64,000 nucleotides of DNA from Bacillota bacterium. GTDB taxonomy: Bacteria > Bacillota > UBA4882 > UBA8346. The notes below the pieces were generated by a model. That model was not told where the DNA came from and did no database searches. It saw only the letters and a list, made by a program, of their open reading frames with translations. Position 1 is the first letter of the stretch. Each line of letters starts with the position of its first letter. Made by a program: the position numbers and the translations under genes. Shown here one piece after another: positions 17,579-25,100 of the stretch. The DNA lies in assembly GCA_023402395.1 (NCBI GenBank), contig JAEYGI010000062.1:1-64000 (forward strand), written 5' to 3'.

Positions 17579-18402
17579 TGCGGCGGACCTGGGTTGCTTA
17601 TCCCTATATCGTCTGGATGGCCATTTTTACGATCATTCCTTTTTCATTGCTGGTTTATTTCAGCCTGACGGAAACGACGCCGTCCGGCATCGTCTTTTCT
17701 TGGACCAACTTTGAGCGGTTCTTCGAACCGATCTATCTCAAGGTCCTGATCCGTTCCCTGGTTCTCGCCCTAGTGAGCACCTTCATCTGCCTGCTTTTCG
17801 GCTACCCTGCCGCCATGCTGCTGGCCGACAGGAAGCTGAAGCGCAAGAACACGCTGGTAATGCTGATGGTGCTGCCGATGTGGATGAACTTTCTGCTCCG
17901 CACCTACGCCTGGATGACGATCCTGGAACGGAAGGGCCTGATCAACACCTGGCTGGGGCATCTGGGGATTCCTCCCCTCAATCTGCTCTATAACGATTTT
18001 GCGGTGGTGCTTGGCATGGTCTACAATTTCCTGCCCTTCATGGTGCTCCCGATCTACTCGGTGCTGAGCAAGATCGATCGCAGTCTGATCGAGGCCGCCG
18101 AGGATCTGGGCTGCTCGCCCCTGCTCACCTTCAAGAAAGTCATCTTTCCGTTGAGCCTGCCCGGAGTCACCTCCGGGATCACCATGGTTTTCATGCCGGC
18201 GGTGACCACTTTCGTCATTTCGCGTCTGTTGGGCGGCGGCCAGTACACCATGATCGGCAACCTCATCGAACAGCAATTCCTGACCGTCGGCGACTGGAAT
18301 TTCGGCTCCGCCATTTCCCTGCTGATGATGCTGATCATCCTGGTCGGGATCGGGTTTACCTTCCGCTATGAAAAGGAACAGGAGGGCGGCGGACTATGGT
18401 GA
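17578..18402 (+). CDS. potB: Spermidine/putrescine ABC transporter permease PotB
   Basis: 274 residues, six predicted transmembrane helices. The EAA loop that docks on PotA is visible: EAAEDLGCSPLLTFKKVIFP near residues 180-200. Overlaps both neighbours (1 bp with potA, 7 bp with potC). Together with PotC it forms the membrane channel. Confidence 0.92.
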   Translation: MRRTWVAYPYIVWMAIFTIIPFSLLVYFSLTETTPSGIVFSWTNFERFFEPIYLKVLIRSLVLALVSTFICLLFGYPAAMLLADRKLKRKNTLVMLMVLPMWMNFLLRTYAWMTILERKGLINTWLGHLGIPPLNLLYNDFAVVLGMVYNFLPFMVLPIYSVLSKIDRSLIEAAEDLGCSPLLTFKKVIFPLSLPGVTSGITMVFMPAVTTFVISRLLGGGQYTMIGNLIEQQFLTVGDWNFGSAISLLMMLIILVGIGFTFRYEKEQEGGGLW

Positions 18403-19187
18403 AAAGTTTGTTGAAACGCGGCTATATCTTCTTGATCTTCGCCTTCCTATATGCGCCGATCATCGTGCTCGCCATCTATTCGTTTAATAATTCCCGCTCC
18501 CGGGGCGCCTGGGACGGCTTCACCCTCCGCTGGTATCTGGAGATGTTCAGCGACCGTCAGATCCTGACCTCTCTTTATTATTCGCTGTTTATCGGGATCA
18601 TCGCCTCGGTGGCGGCCACCTTCATCGGAACCATGGCCGCCTTCGGCATTCACAACATGCGGACCATCCCGCAGGCCGTGGTGATGAACTTGAATTATCT
18701 CCCGGTGGTCAACCCGGACATCGTCACCGCCATCTCGTTCATGCTCCTGTTCATCTTCATCAAGGCCAGACTGGGGTTCTGGACCTTATTGCTGGCGCAT
18801 GTCTCGTTCTGCATCCCCTATGTCATCCTGTCGGTGCTGCCCCGGATCAAACAGCTCGACAAGCATCTCTACGAGGCCGCCCTGGACCTGGGAGCTACGC
18901 CGAATCTGGCCTTCCGGAAGGTGGTCCTTCCCGAGATCTTTCCGGGCGTGATCACCGGCTTGCTCCTATCTTTCACCCTGTCCGTGGATGACTTCGTGAT
19001 CAGCTTCTTCACCACCGGTTCCGGCGTATCCAACCTGGCGATCACCATTTACTCCATGGCCCGGCGCGGTATTAACCCCAAAATCAACGCGCTGTCGACC
19101 CTGATGTTCGTCAGTGTTTTGATATTGCTGATCATCGTTAATATTTTGGCGGAACGCCAAAACACGGCCAAAAAAAAATCCGAATGA
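18396..19187 (+). CDS. potC: Spermidine/putrescine ABC transporter permease PotC
   Basis: 263 residues, six predicted helices, EAA loop EAALDLGATPNLAFRKVVLP near residues 155-175. Opens with the PotC-like YAPIIVLAIYSFNNSRS. Starts inside the end of potB (7-bp overlap). The next gene, potD, follows after a 162-bp gap that contains GGAGTC/ATTCTG-type short repeats, an uncommon break inside this operon. Confidence 0.92.
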   Translation: MVKSLLKRGYIFLIFAFLYAPIIVLAIYSFNNSRSRGAWDGFTLRWYLEMFSDRQILTSLYYSLFIGIIASVAATFIGTMAAFGIHNMRTIPQAVVMNLNYLPVVNPDIVTAISFMLLFIFIKARLGFWTLLLAHVSFCIPYVILSVLPRIKQLDKHLYEAALDLGATPNLAFRKVVLPEIFPGVITGLLLSFTLSVDDFVISFFTTGSGVSNLAITIYSMARRGINPKINALSTLMFVSVLILLIIVNILAERQNTAKKKSE

Positions 19188-19349
19188 ACCGGGGTAAGGA
19201 ATCCGGAGTCAGGAGTCGGAATCCAAAAGGCTGTATCTGAGGTTTAAGCCCTTTTCTGTGATGATTTCATTCTGATTTCTGAATTCTGGCTTTTGAAATT
19301 CTTGACCATCCCGATATGGTTGCAAATAAACAAAGGAGGCGTTATCGAA

Positions 19350-20378
19350 ATGAAAAAATGGATCCTGGCGATCGCTCTGATCCTCTCCGGACTGCTGGCC
19401 GGATGCGGCAACTCCCAACCCGAGCTGTATGTATACAACTGGGGTGATTACATCGACGAGTCGGTGCTGAAAGACTTCGAGAAGCAATACAAGATCAAGG
19501 TCATTTACGACACCTTCACCACCAATGAGGATATGTACGTGAAAGTGAAAGCCGGCGGCAGCCACTATGACGTGATCATTCCGTCGGACTATATGATCAA
19601 GCGGATGATCGACGAGGAAATGCTGGAGAAGCTCGATTTCGCCAACATTCCCAATTTCAAGCTGATCGGCTCCAGCTACAAGAGCCTCGGCTACGACCCG
19701 CAGGATGAATACTCGGTTCCCTATATGTGGGGGACGGTGGGCATTCTCTACAATACCAAGCTGGTCAACCCGGCGCCGGATAGCTGGAAGATCCTTTGGG
19801 ATCAGCAATACGCCAAACAGATTCTGATGCTCGACAGCCAGCGGGACAGCATCGGCATCACCCTCAAGATGCTCGGCCACTCGTTGAACAGCAAGAACAC
19901 CGCCGAGCTGGAAGCGTCCAAAAAGGCGCTGCACGACCAGAAGCCGTTGGTCCTGGCCTATGTGGTCGATGAGGTCAAAGATAAAATGATCAGCGAAGAG
20001 GCCGCCCTGGCCGTGGTCTGGTCCGGCGACGCCGTTTTTTGCATCGATGAGAACCCGGATCTCAACTATGTGATCCCCAAGGAAGGATCGAACCTCTGGT
20101 TTGACGCCATGGTCATCCCCAAAGGCGCCAATCATAAAAAAGAGGCCGAACAGTTCATCAATTTTATGTGCGACACCGAGATCGCTTATCGGAACGCAAG
20201 CTACATCGGCTATGCCTCCCCGCAACTGGAAGCCGTCCAAAAGCTTCCCAAAGAGGTAACCGAAAACCGCTCCTTCTATCCGCAGCCGGAAGACCTGAAG
20301 AATTCGGAGGTCTTCGTCGACTTGGGCGCGATGATCAAGGAGTTTGACCGGGTCTGGACCGAGGTCAAGGCCGAGTAA
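19350..20378 (+). CDS. potD: Spermidine/putrescine-binding lipoprotein PotD
   Basis: 342 residues from the ATG at 19350, chosen because AAAGGAGG lies 11 bp upstream and the protein then begins with a lipoprotein signal (MKKWILAIALILSGLLAGCG; lipobox LLAGC, Cys at 19). The mature part opens with ELYVYNWGDYIDESVL, the PotD/PotF family hallmark. It captures polyamine outside the cell and delivers it to PotBC. An extended start 57 bp upstream has no ribosome site. A strong terminator follows. Confidence 0.92.
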   Translation: MKKWILAIALILSGLLAGCGNSQPELYVYNWGDYIDESVLKDFEKQYKIKVIYDTFTTNEDMYVKVKAGGSHYDVIIPSDYMIKRMIDEEMLEKLDFANIPNFKLIGSSYKSLGYDPQDEYSVPYMWGTVGILYNTKLVNPAPDSWKILWDQQYAKQILMLDSQRDSIGITLKMLGHSLNSKNTAELEASKKALHDQKPLVLAYVVDEVKDKMISEEAALAVVWSGDAVFCIDENPDLNYVIPKEGSNLWFDAMVIPKGANHKKEAEQFINFMCDTEIAYRNASYIGYASPQLEAVQKLPKEVTENRSFYPQPEDLKNSEVFVDLGAMIKEFDRVWTEVKAE

Positions 20379-20410
20379 TCCGTATTCTCCCGTTGCTTTC
20401 AGGGACTGTA

Positions 20411-20461
20411 AAACAAACGCCATCCGGTTTGCCTGCCGCGACCGGATGGCGTTTGTTTTTT
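20411..20461 (+). terminator. Terminator of potABCD
   Basis: Seventeen-base-pair stem: AACAAACGCCATCCGG pairs with CCGGATGGCGTTTGTT, then a run of T. It is 33 bp after the potD stop. Confidence 0.9.
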
Positions 20462-20531
20462 CCCGTCATTTGCCGTTGTTTCCCTCGGTTCCATCCGCCT
20501 CGCCCGGCTTTCCCGCCATCCGGCAATGTCA

Positions 20532-20783
20532 CGTTGCCAAGCAACTTTTCTCCATTGCCAACATACTTATTCACATTGCAAGGATCCTTTTCCACATTGC
20601 CAAGTGGCAAAGTTGAATTGCGATCCACCAATTGGAAATTGCAAGCTGCCAATCCTTCAAAGCCAGTTGCCAATCTGCCTGGGACAGTTGACAATCTGAC
20701 TTTGCCAAATCGCATCGGAGGATTGGCATCCGCCAATTGGGAAATGGTGGATCGCATTGTCAGATCGTGGGCTGGCAAACGTT
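20532..20783. repeat. 21-bp tandem array, class B (12 units)
   Basis: Twelve consecutive 21-bp units without indels. Units share the pattern (C/A)ATTGCCA...; several have the dyad TTGCCA...TGGCAA, for example the unit at about 20595. Related in sequence to the array at 39485 (AATTGC / CCAATT words) but not to those at 146, 31834 or 51862. Lies between two terminators in a gene-free gap; open frames across it are by-products of the period. Confidence 0.8.
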
Positions 20784-20860
20784 TGGTCCCTTTGTTCCCG
20801 GTTGCCGGTTCTTGATATTTGGGACGAAACGAAGCCTTACCGGAACCGCTCTCGGAACCC

Positions 20861-20893
20861 CAAAAGACCTCCGTCAACTCCGGAGGTCTTTGG
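20861..20893. terminator. Terminator hairpin
   Basis: AAAGACCTCCG pairs with CGGAGGTCTTT around a short loop, T-rich on both sides. It lies just beyond the stop of the minus-strand gene at 20909. Confidence 0.7.
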
Positions 20894-20908
20894 AACGAGC
20901 TACTAAAA

Positions 20909-21295
20909 TCAGCAGAACTGCCGGCAGGTGAAGGTGCCTTTTTGCAGCGGCGAGAACAAGAGCGGGAAGCTGAAGGCGTTTAATTTTTGAACCGCCAACT
21001 CCAGAATATTCAGAAGTGAATTGATCTGTTCAATGGTAATAAAGCCAGCGGCCACCGCCTGATTAATAATGGTTATGGCCAGGTTGAGCAGGTTGAGGAT
21101 TTCATTGCGCTGAACAACGGTCAACGGCAGACTGCTGACATCGTTTGCGATCAACTGGATGGTCGTGATCAAGGTTGAGGCATAGGTCGTGTTGAACGCC
21201 AGCGGGTTTCCGAGCAAGGCGGCCACGGATTGTGAGAGGTTCACGATACTGAGCGCGGTTGAATTGAACGCCAGCAACGTCGAATTAGCTACCAT
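20909..21295 (-). CDS. Hypothetical hydrophobic Leu/Asn-rich protein
   Basis: 128 residues from the ATG at 21295, chosen for the GGGAGGTGA ribosome site 5 bp upstream. Composition is striking: Leu, Ile, Asn, Ala and Thr dominate, almost no charge in the first 60 residues (MVANSTLLAFNSTALSIVN), a mild heptad-like repetition of NLL/NIL, and a Cys-containing tail FTCRQFC. No family recognised and no signal peptide seen. It is transcribed away from a 49-residue acidic protein gene; the pair may be functionally linked. A spore-coat role is imaginable but unsupported. Confidence 0.6.
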   Translation of the reverse strand: MVANSTLLAFNSTALSIVNLSQSVAALLGNPLAFNTTYASTLITTIQLIANDVSSLPLTVVQRNEILNLLNLAITIINQAVAAGFITIEQINSLLNILELAVQKLNAFSFPLLFSPLQKGTFTCRQFC

Positions 21296-21499
21296 TTGAT
21301 TCACCTCCCGTCTTATCATATGAAACCCGGCGCGCATTCGCAGCCGCAATACCCCAAGATCTGATATAGTATCAAAAATTTCTGTTTTAATAATAAACGG
21401 GCCGAACGCAGCCGGTCATCTCCATTGGTATAGTTTTGCCGCTTCCCGCATATCTTCTCTCAGAACCACCAATATGCCGTTACGAAAGGGGGTGAATTG

Positions 21500-21649
21500 A
21501 TGTTTTCCGATGAGATCAATCCCAATATCAACATCGTGGACAATAGCGACAATGTGGAGACCGTATGCAATGAAAGCCCCGTCGAAGATGTTCTGGTCGC
21601 CGAAGTAAGCGACGAAATCTGCGATTCGGACCAATCCACCGAGGCCTAA
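21500..21649 (+). CDS. Hypothetical 49-residue acidic protein
   Basis: Starts MFSDEINPNINIVDNSDNV and ends EICDSDQSTEA; very rich in Asp, Glu, Asn and Val, with two cysteines. The ATG is preceded by AAAGGGGGTGA at ideal spacing, the main reason for calling it. A 72-codon frame on the opposite strand lacks any such signal. Downstream lies a Rho-independent terminator at 21869. It could be a small regulatory, precursor or structural peptide; no family recognised. Confidence 0.6.
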   Translation: MFSDEINPNINIVDNSDNVETVCNESPVEDVLVAEVSDEICDSDQSTEA

Positions 21650-21868
21650 AAGCGTTGTGAGAAACTTTGGCCGAAGGCCGAGTTTTCACACAAGCTCAGC
21701 GAAGCACGGGGAAAGTCGATTTTTCCGGGATCTTTTCAAAAAAGGATGGCCGCGACAGGTGGACGATCCCTTGGCTTCCAAGCTTTTGAGGTCCAACCAA
21801 ACCATGCTTCAAGCAAATTTGCCTTTTATTTTAATTTCACTCGGAATTGCCCGCCTGTAAAAATTAGG

Positions 21869-21899
21869 AACCCTTCCGTGTATTTGGGAAGGGTTTTTT
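21869..21899 (+). terminator. Terminator
   Basis: AACCCTTCC pairs with GGAAGGGTT, followed by TTTTT. About 220 bp after the 49-residue gene; the stretch between (21650-21868) holds no recognisable gene. Confidence 0.8.
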
Positions 21900-21968
21900 C
21901 ATCTTCTTCAATGAGTAAACCATGGCGAACCAGCAAAACGAATGCCACGGGAGACTGGTGACCGCCGC

Positions 21969-22262
21969 CTAATAACCCTCGCCGCGTTTCCGCATATCGA
22001 CCCGGGTATAGCCCAGAATGTTTCCCTCGGAATCCAGATTCACATCGTATAAGCCGATCAAATCCATGGTATCCGGAATGCCCTGGCGTTCAACAAACTC
22101 GATCTTCACCGCATAACTTCCTTCGCTCTCGGGTACCGCCCCGACCACTCCTAAAACTTTAAGCCCGGTAATCTGCCCCATTTTTTCGGTTGCCCTGATA
22201 ATTGCCTTTTCAAGGCTGTTTTTGCTGGCCTTCCCTTCTTTTCCCCCCGGTTGATTATTCAT
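21969..22262 (-). CDS. gvpO: Gas vesicle protein GvpO
   Basis: 97 residues. The C-terminal ~70 residues match the GvpO family: EKMGQITGLKVLGVVGAV, then WxVxVEhVE-like YAVKIEFVERQGIPDTMDL and the ending YDVNLDSEGNILGYTRVDM. GvpO is an accessory protein needed for vesicle formation in several organisms. Last gene of the minus-strand gvp operon; it overlaps the preceding coiled-coil gene by 8 bp. Confidence 0.88.
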   Translation of the reverse strand: MNNQPGGKEGKASKNSLEKAIIRATEKMGQITGLKVLGVVGAVPESEGSYAVKIEFVERQGIPDTMDLIGLYDVNLDSEGNILGYTRVDMRKRGEGY

Positions 22263-22575
22263 TTTCCATCTTCACCTCCTTTGGCCTTTGAATGGACGGC
22301 TTAATCGCCACTTTTCGCAGATTGTACGCTTGTTCCCGGACCGCTCTCACCTGAGCTTTGGTTTCATTGATCCGTTGCCGGACCGCTTCGACTTTGACGC
22401 GGAGATCCTGAACCCGTTCGTCAATGGTCTGCTGAATCTTTTCGATCCGCTGCTTATCGGCGAGCGCCGCCTGCTCCCAATCAGCCGGGCTCCGGTGCTG
22501 CAAATGACGGACATTGGACTTGATCGCCACGTTAATTTTGGACCGGCGCAGGGTACGGCTGGGATGATGTTTCAT
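22255..22575 (-). CDS. Coiled-coil protein of the gas vesicle operon
   Basis: 106 residues, highly basic at both ends, with a long predicted helix at ~30-90 (ADKQRIEKIQQTIDERVQDL, then VRQRINETKAQVRAVREQA). Not a family I can name; its place between gvp genes (3 bp from the GvpA-like gene, 8-bp overlap with gvpO) makes it part of the gas-vesicle operon. It may play the role of the poorly conserved small Gvp accessory proteins (GvpQ/GvpR/GvpT) of Bacillus clusters, by position only. Confidence 0.7.
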   Translation of the reverse strand: MKHHPSRTLRRSKINVAIKSNVRHLQHRSPADWEQAALADKQRIEKIQQTIDERVQDLRVKVEAVRQRINETKAQVRAVREQAYNLRKVAIKPSIQRPKEVKMENE

Positions 22576-22578
22576 GCG

Positions 22579-22830
22579 CTATTCCTCCTCTTTGACCGTA
22601 ATACTGTCGGAGCCGCTCTCTTTCCTAAGGGCTTGATGGGCCGCGTCCCAATCCGCCATCAACCCGTATTTCAACATGGTTTCAATGCTGGCCAATCCCA
22701 AGCGCAAGTTGAGCCCGATGAGCGGAACGTCGGCAACGCAGATGATAACATCGGCCGCGACAATAATGCCTTTATCCAAAGCCCGATCCAACAATTCCAC
22801 CAGGGCCGAATAATTTCGAACCGGCTTCAT
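22579..22830 (-). CDS. GvpA-family gas vesicle protein (GvpJ/GvpM type)
   Basis: 83 residues. Contains the GvpA fold: LVELLDRALDKGIIVAADVI, then ICVADVPLIGLNLRLGLASIETMLKYG. Compared with GvpA it has the more variable C-terminus (HQALRKESGSDSITVKEEE) of GvpJ/GvpM/GvpS minor proteins, which cap or nucleate vesicles. Third GvpA-like gene of this operon. Confidence 0.85.
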   Translation of the reverse strand: MKPVRNYSALVELLDRALDKGIIVAADVIICVADVPLIGLNLRLGLASIETMLKYGLMADWDAAHQALRKESGSDSITVKEEE

Positions 22831-22857
22831 CCGTCTCCCTCACCATTCCCATTTCGC

Positions 22858-24042
22858 TTAATCGAGTTCTTCCACGAAGCTGTACGGCGGCCACGGTCCG
22901 GTGAATTCGACCCGCGCTCCGTAACGGGTCTGGATCTCCTCCAGGGCCACACCCACCGCTTCGACCAGCGAATCCTCGGCTAATATCGCCAGATTGGCGA
23001 TGAGGATCTCCTGACCGGTTTGGGGTTTGGTTACCGAATTATCCTCTTTTACCTCCGCGACGAGCGGAATCAGTAATTGCTTGAGATCGGCTCCGATCTC
23101 GGCTTGAATCTCCTCAATCGTCTCCCGGAGGGTGTTGTTTAGCTCGTTGCGGAACAGATAAGCGGTCCCCTTGCTCATTCCAACCAGTTTCCGTTCCAGT
23201 TCCCCGATGCGCGGATTGCGTCCCGGAGCCATGGCCGCCAGCTTTTCGGCGGCGATCAGAAGCCTGACTCCATACTCCATTTTTCCGGAGAGCCGTTTCA
23301 TTTGTTCCGTGATTCGTTCGTAACGGACAGCCAGCCAATCCCGGACTACCTGATCGGGATTGGCGGCTTGGCTTCCATCCACAATGACATCAAACCCCAT
23401 CGGGATGATATAGCGGAACGATAACGCCAATTGATCCAAAACTTCCTGGTGGCGGAGGACCCAGGCTTCCGCCGTTCCCGGTTCGGCCGATTCATAGGGG
23501 CGCGGTTGGCAGGCGTGAACCACCGCGACCACTTCCTGATACTCAATGCCAAACACCAGCGCGTCATCCAGCCCTTGAACATTCAGCCACGGATAACTGC
23601 CCCAGCCGATACCGTAGATATACCGGCCCGCCAGATCGCTTCCCAGCTCCATCCCCCGGTCGAGGCGGGCAATATCCGTTTGGGAGCGGCGGGCTTCCGG
23701 CGCCGCCTCTATAATCGTTGGGGCGGGCTGTTCCGAAAGATCGTTTTTCCGGCTGTCCGCCGGGCTGGGTCGAGAGGAGGATGGACCCGGAGCTGAAACC
23801 GGGGGAGAGTTTAACGACGCTGTCTCGGGTCCGGGTGGAACAAGCAGCGCTTGGGTGTGGGCTTGATCAGCCTGGCTAAATGCGGTCTCCCACAATAAAA
23901 CCAGGCATTCGACGGTTTCCCGGTCGAAAGTTTCCGGTTGAGGGGCGATTTGGTTGCAAAACCGCCACACGCTGTCGCGGTTAATCTCCATTCCCAAGGA
24001 GTTCATCAGGAGAATCACATAGGTTACCGACTTGGCCTTCAC
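22858..24042 (-). CDS. gvpL: GvpL/GvpF-family protein with extra N-terminal domain
   Basis: 394 residues. The GvpL/F domain starts at ~139 (GRYIYGIGWGSYPWLNVQGL) and runs to the end, closing with the typical VEFTGPWPPYSFVEE. In front lie ~65 residues of a helical segment (VTYVILLMNSLGMEINRDSV) and a ~70-residue Pro/Ser/Ala-rich linker not expected in GvpL. Starts within the gvpK stop (4-bp overlap), so translation is coupled. GvpL/F proteins interact with GvpA during assembly. Confidence 0.88.
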   Translation of the reverse strand: MKAKSVTYVILLMNSLGMEINRDSVWRFCNQIAPQPETFDRETVECLVLLWETAFSQADQAHTQALLVPPGPETASLNSPPVSAPGPSSSRPSPADSRKNDLSEQPAPTIIEAAPEARRSQTDIARLDRGMELGSDLAGRYIYGIGWGSYPWLNVQGLDDALVFGIEYQEVVAVVHACQPRPYESAEPGTAEAWVLRHQEVLDQLALSFRYIIPMGFDVIVDGSQAANPDQVVRDWLAVRYERITEQMKRLSGKMEYGVRLLIAAEKLAAMAPGRNPRIGELERKLVGMSKGTAYLFRNELNNTLRETIEEIQAEIGADLKQLLIPLVAEVKEDNSVTKPQTGQEILIANLAILAEDSLVEAVGVALEEIQTRYGARVEFTGPWPPYSFVEELD

Positions 24043-24365
24043 TCGCGGCCCTCCTTCGCCGATAGTTGTTGCTCTTCGAAAGGAATGACCACCGTGTCCA
24101 GGATCCGGTCAATCACTTCATCCAGTTCGTTGCGGAGATCGGCCACGGCTTGATTCAGACCCTGTTCTTGCTTGATGCGTTCGATCGTCTCCTCAATGTC
24201 CATAATGCCCTGGCCCAGCCGTTCGATGCTCTCATCCGAAAGATGACCGGCGTTGATTCGTTTGATAGCTTGAATCTTCAACACTTCGGCGATGATCTCC
24301 ACTAGGGCGACGACCAGTCCCAACAAGCCCTCTTTTAGATTATCCGCATCCACTTCTACCGGCAT
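24039..24365 (-). CDS. gvpK: Gas vesicle protein GvpK
   Basis: 108 residues. Family core is clear: DNLKEGLLGLVVALVEIIAE, then AIKRINAGHLSDESIERLGQ and the MDIEETIERIKQEQGL region. GvpK is an assembly accessory protein. Start ATG with GGGGAGA upstream; the stop overlaps gvpL by 4 bp. Confidence 0.94.
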   Translation of the reverse strand: MPVEVDADNLKEGLLGLVVALVEIIAEVLKIQAIKRINAGHLSDESIERLGQGIMDIEETIERIKQEQGLNQAVADLRNELDEVIDRILDTVVIPFEEQQLSAKEGRE

Positions 24366-24408
24366 CCGGTATCTCCCCTGTTTCAGGTATTTTCGAATTC
24401 ACTAAATT

Positions 24409-24480
24409 CAGTTCCTGGTTCCTGGTTTCTAGTTCCTAGTTCTTGCTATTTGGTCCTCTCTCTAGAAACTGACAACTATC
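24409..24480. repeat. Heptamer-type repeat (GTTCCTG/GTTCCTA), second copy
   Basis: Left part of repeated GTTCCTG/GTTCCTA 7-mers, right part AGAAACTGACAACT resembling their complement. Same plan as the element at 10881. It lies between gvpK and the zinc-ribbon GvpA-like gene. Confidence 0.55.
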
Positions 24481-24496
24481 GGACCGCACTTTTAGC

Positions 24497-24847
24497 TCAC
24501 GCTTCGGCCGGATCGACGGTTAATTGCCGGTGCCATCCGCACCATGGGCAGCCTGAACGCAGGAGGTCTTCGCGGAGTAACCGCTTGTTGCAGCTGGGAC
24601 AGCTTTCCAGCTCGGTTTCGATCTGCCGCCAGGAATTGGTGCTGAAATTCGTGCCCGAAGGGAATTCCAGGCCGTAACGGGCGGCGGTTTCAAACGATGC
24701 AACGGCGGCGCGAATTTTTACCCCCAACAATTCGACTCCGGCGATCGAAACAGTAATATCGGCATTGATGACCAAACCCTTGTCAAGAATCCGGTCGACT
24801 AAGTCCGCTAGCGTAACGCCCCCCGTCCTAGTCGGTTGAATCGGCAT
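24497..24847 (-). CDS. GvpA-family protein fused to a zinc ribbon
   Basis: 116 residues from the ATG at 24847 (AAGG 8 bp upstream). Residues 10-62 are GvpA-like (LADLVDRILDKGLVINADIT, VSIAGVELLGVKIRAAVASF). Residues 83-103 hold two CxxC knuckles, CPSC (83-86) and CPWC (100-103), a zinc-ribbon arrangement at the end of the protein. GvpS/GvpJ proteins of other bacteria have short tails, so the ribbon is unusual. Start overlaps the end of gvpG by 20 bp. Likely a minor vesicle or assembly component. Confidence 0.85.
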   Translation of the reverse strand: MPIQPTRTGGVTLADLVDRILDKGLVINADITVSIAGVELLGVKIRAAVASFETAARYGLEFPSGTNFSTNSWRQIETELESCPSCNKRLLREDLLRSGCPWCGWHRQLTVDPAEA

Positions 24848-25097
24848 CCTCATCACCTTCCGCCTCGTTTGAGGTCAGTAATTTCAAGCGATCCCAAATT
24901 ACTTGGGATTTCTCGTCGTATTCCGCCTGGGATATGGTGTTCCGTTCATAGCTGACGCGCAACTGCAATAGCTCCGCCCGCAATACCTGAGGATCGTACA
25001 GCTCGGCCCGGGCTTTTTTTTCGATTTGCTGTAGAACCCAAACGGTGCCGTTGACCGGAGCCGTAATTGGAAAGAGCAGGATATCGAAAAGGTTCAT
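24828..25097 (-). CDS. gvpG: Gas vesicle protein GvpG
   Basis: 89 residues. Opens with the GvpG signature FDILLFPITAPVNGTVWVLQ and continues QIEKKARAELYDPQVLRAEL; the C-terminus is acidic. GvpG is an assembly accessory that binds GvpF/L. Start ATG with TAGGAG upstream, 3 bp after the gvpF stop. Confidence 0.93.
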   Translation of the reverse strand: MNLFDILLFPITAPVNGTVWVLQQIEKKARAELYDPQVLRAELLQLRVSYERNTISQAEYDEKSQVIWDRLKLLTSNEAEGDEDADSTD

Positions 25098-25100
25098 CTC

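Noticed and set aside
19209..20423. 404-codon minus-strand frame
   Set aside because: Exact antisense of potD, no ribosome site, no family pattern.
21416..21634. 72-codon minus-strand frame
   Set aside because: Lies opposite the 49-residue gene, which has the strong ribosome site.
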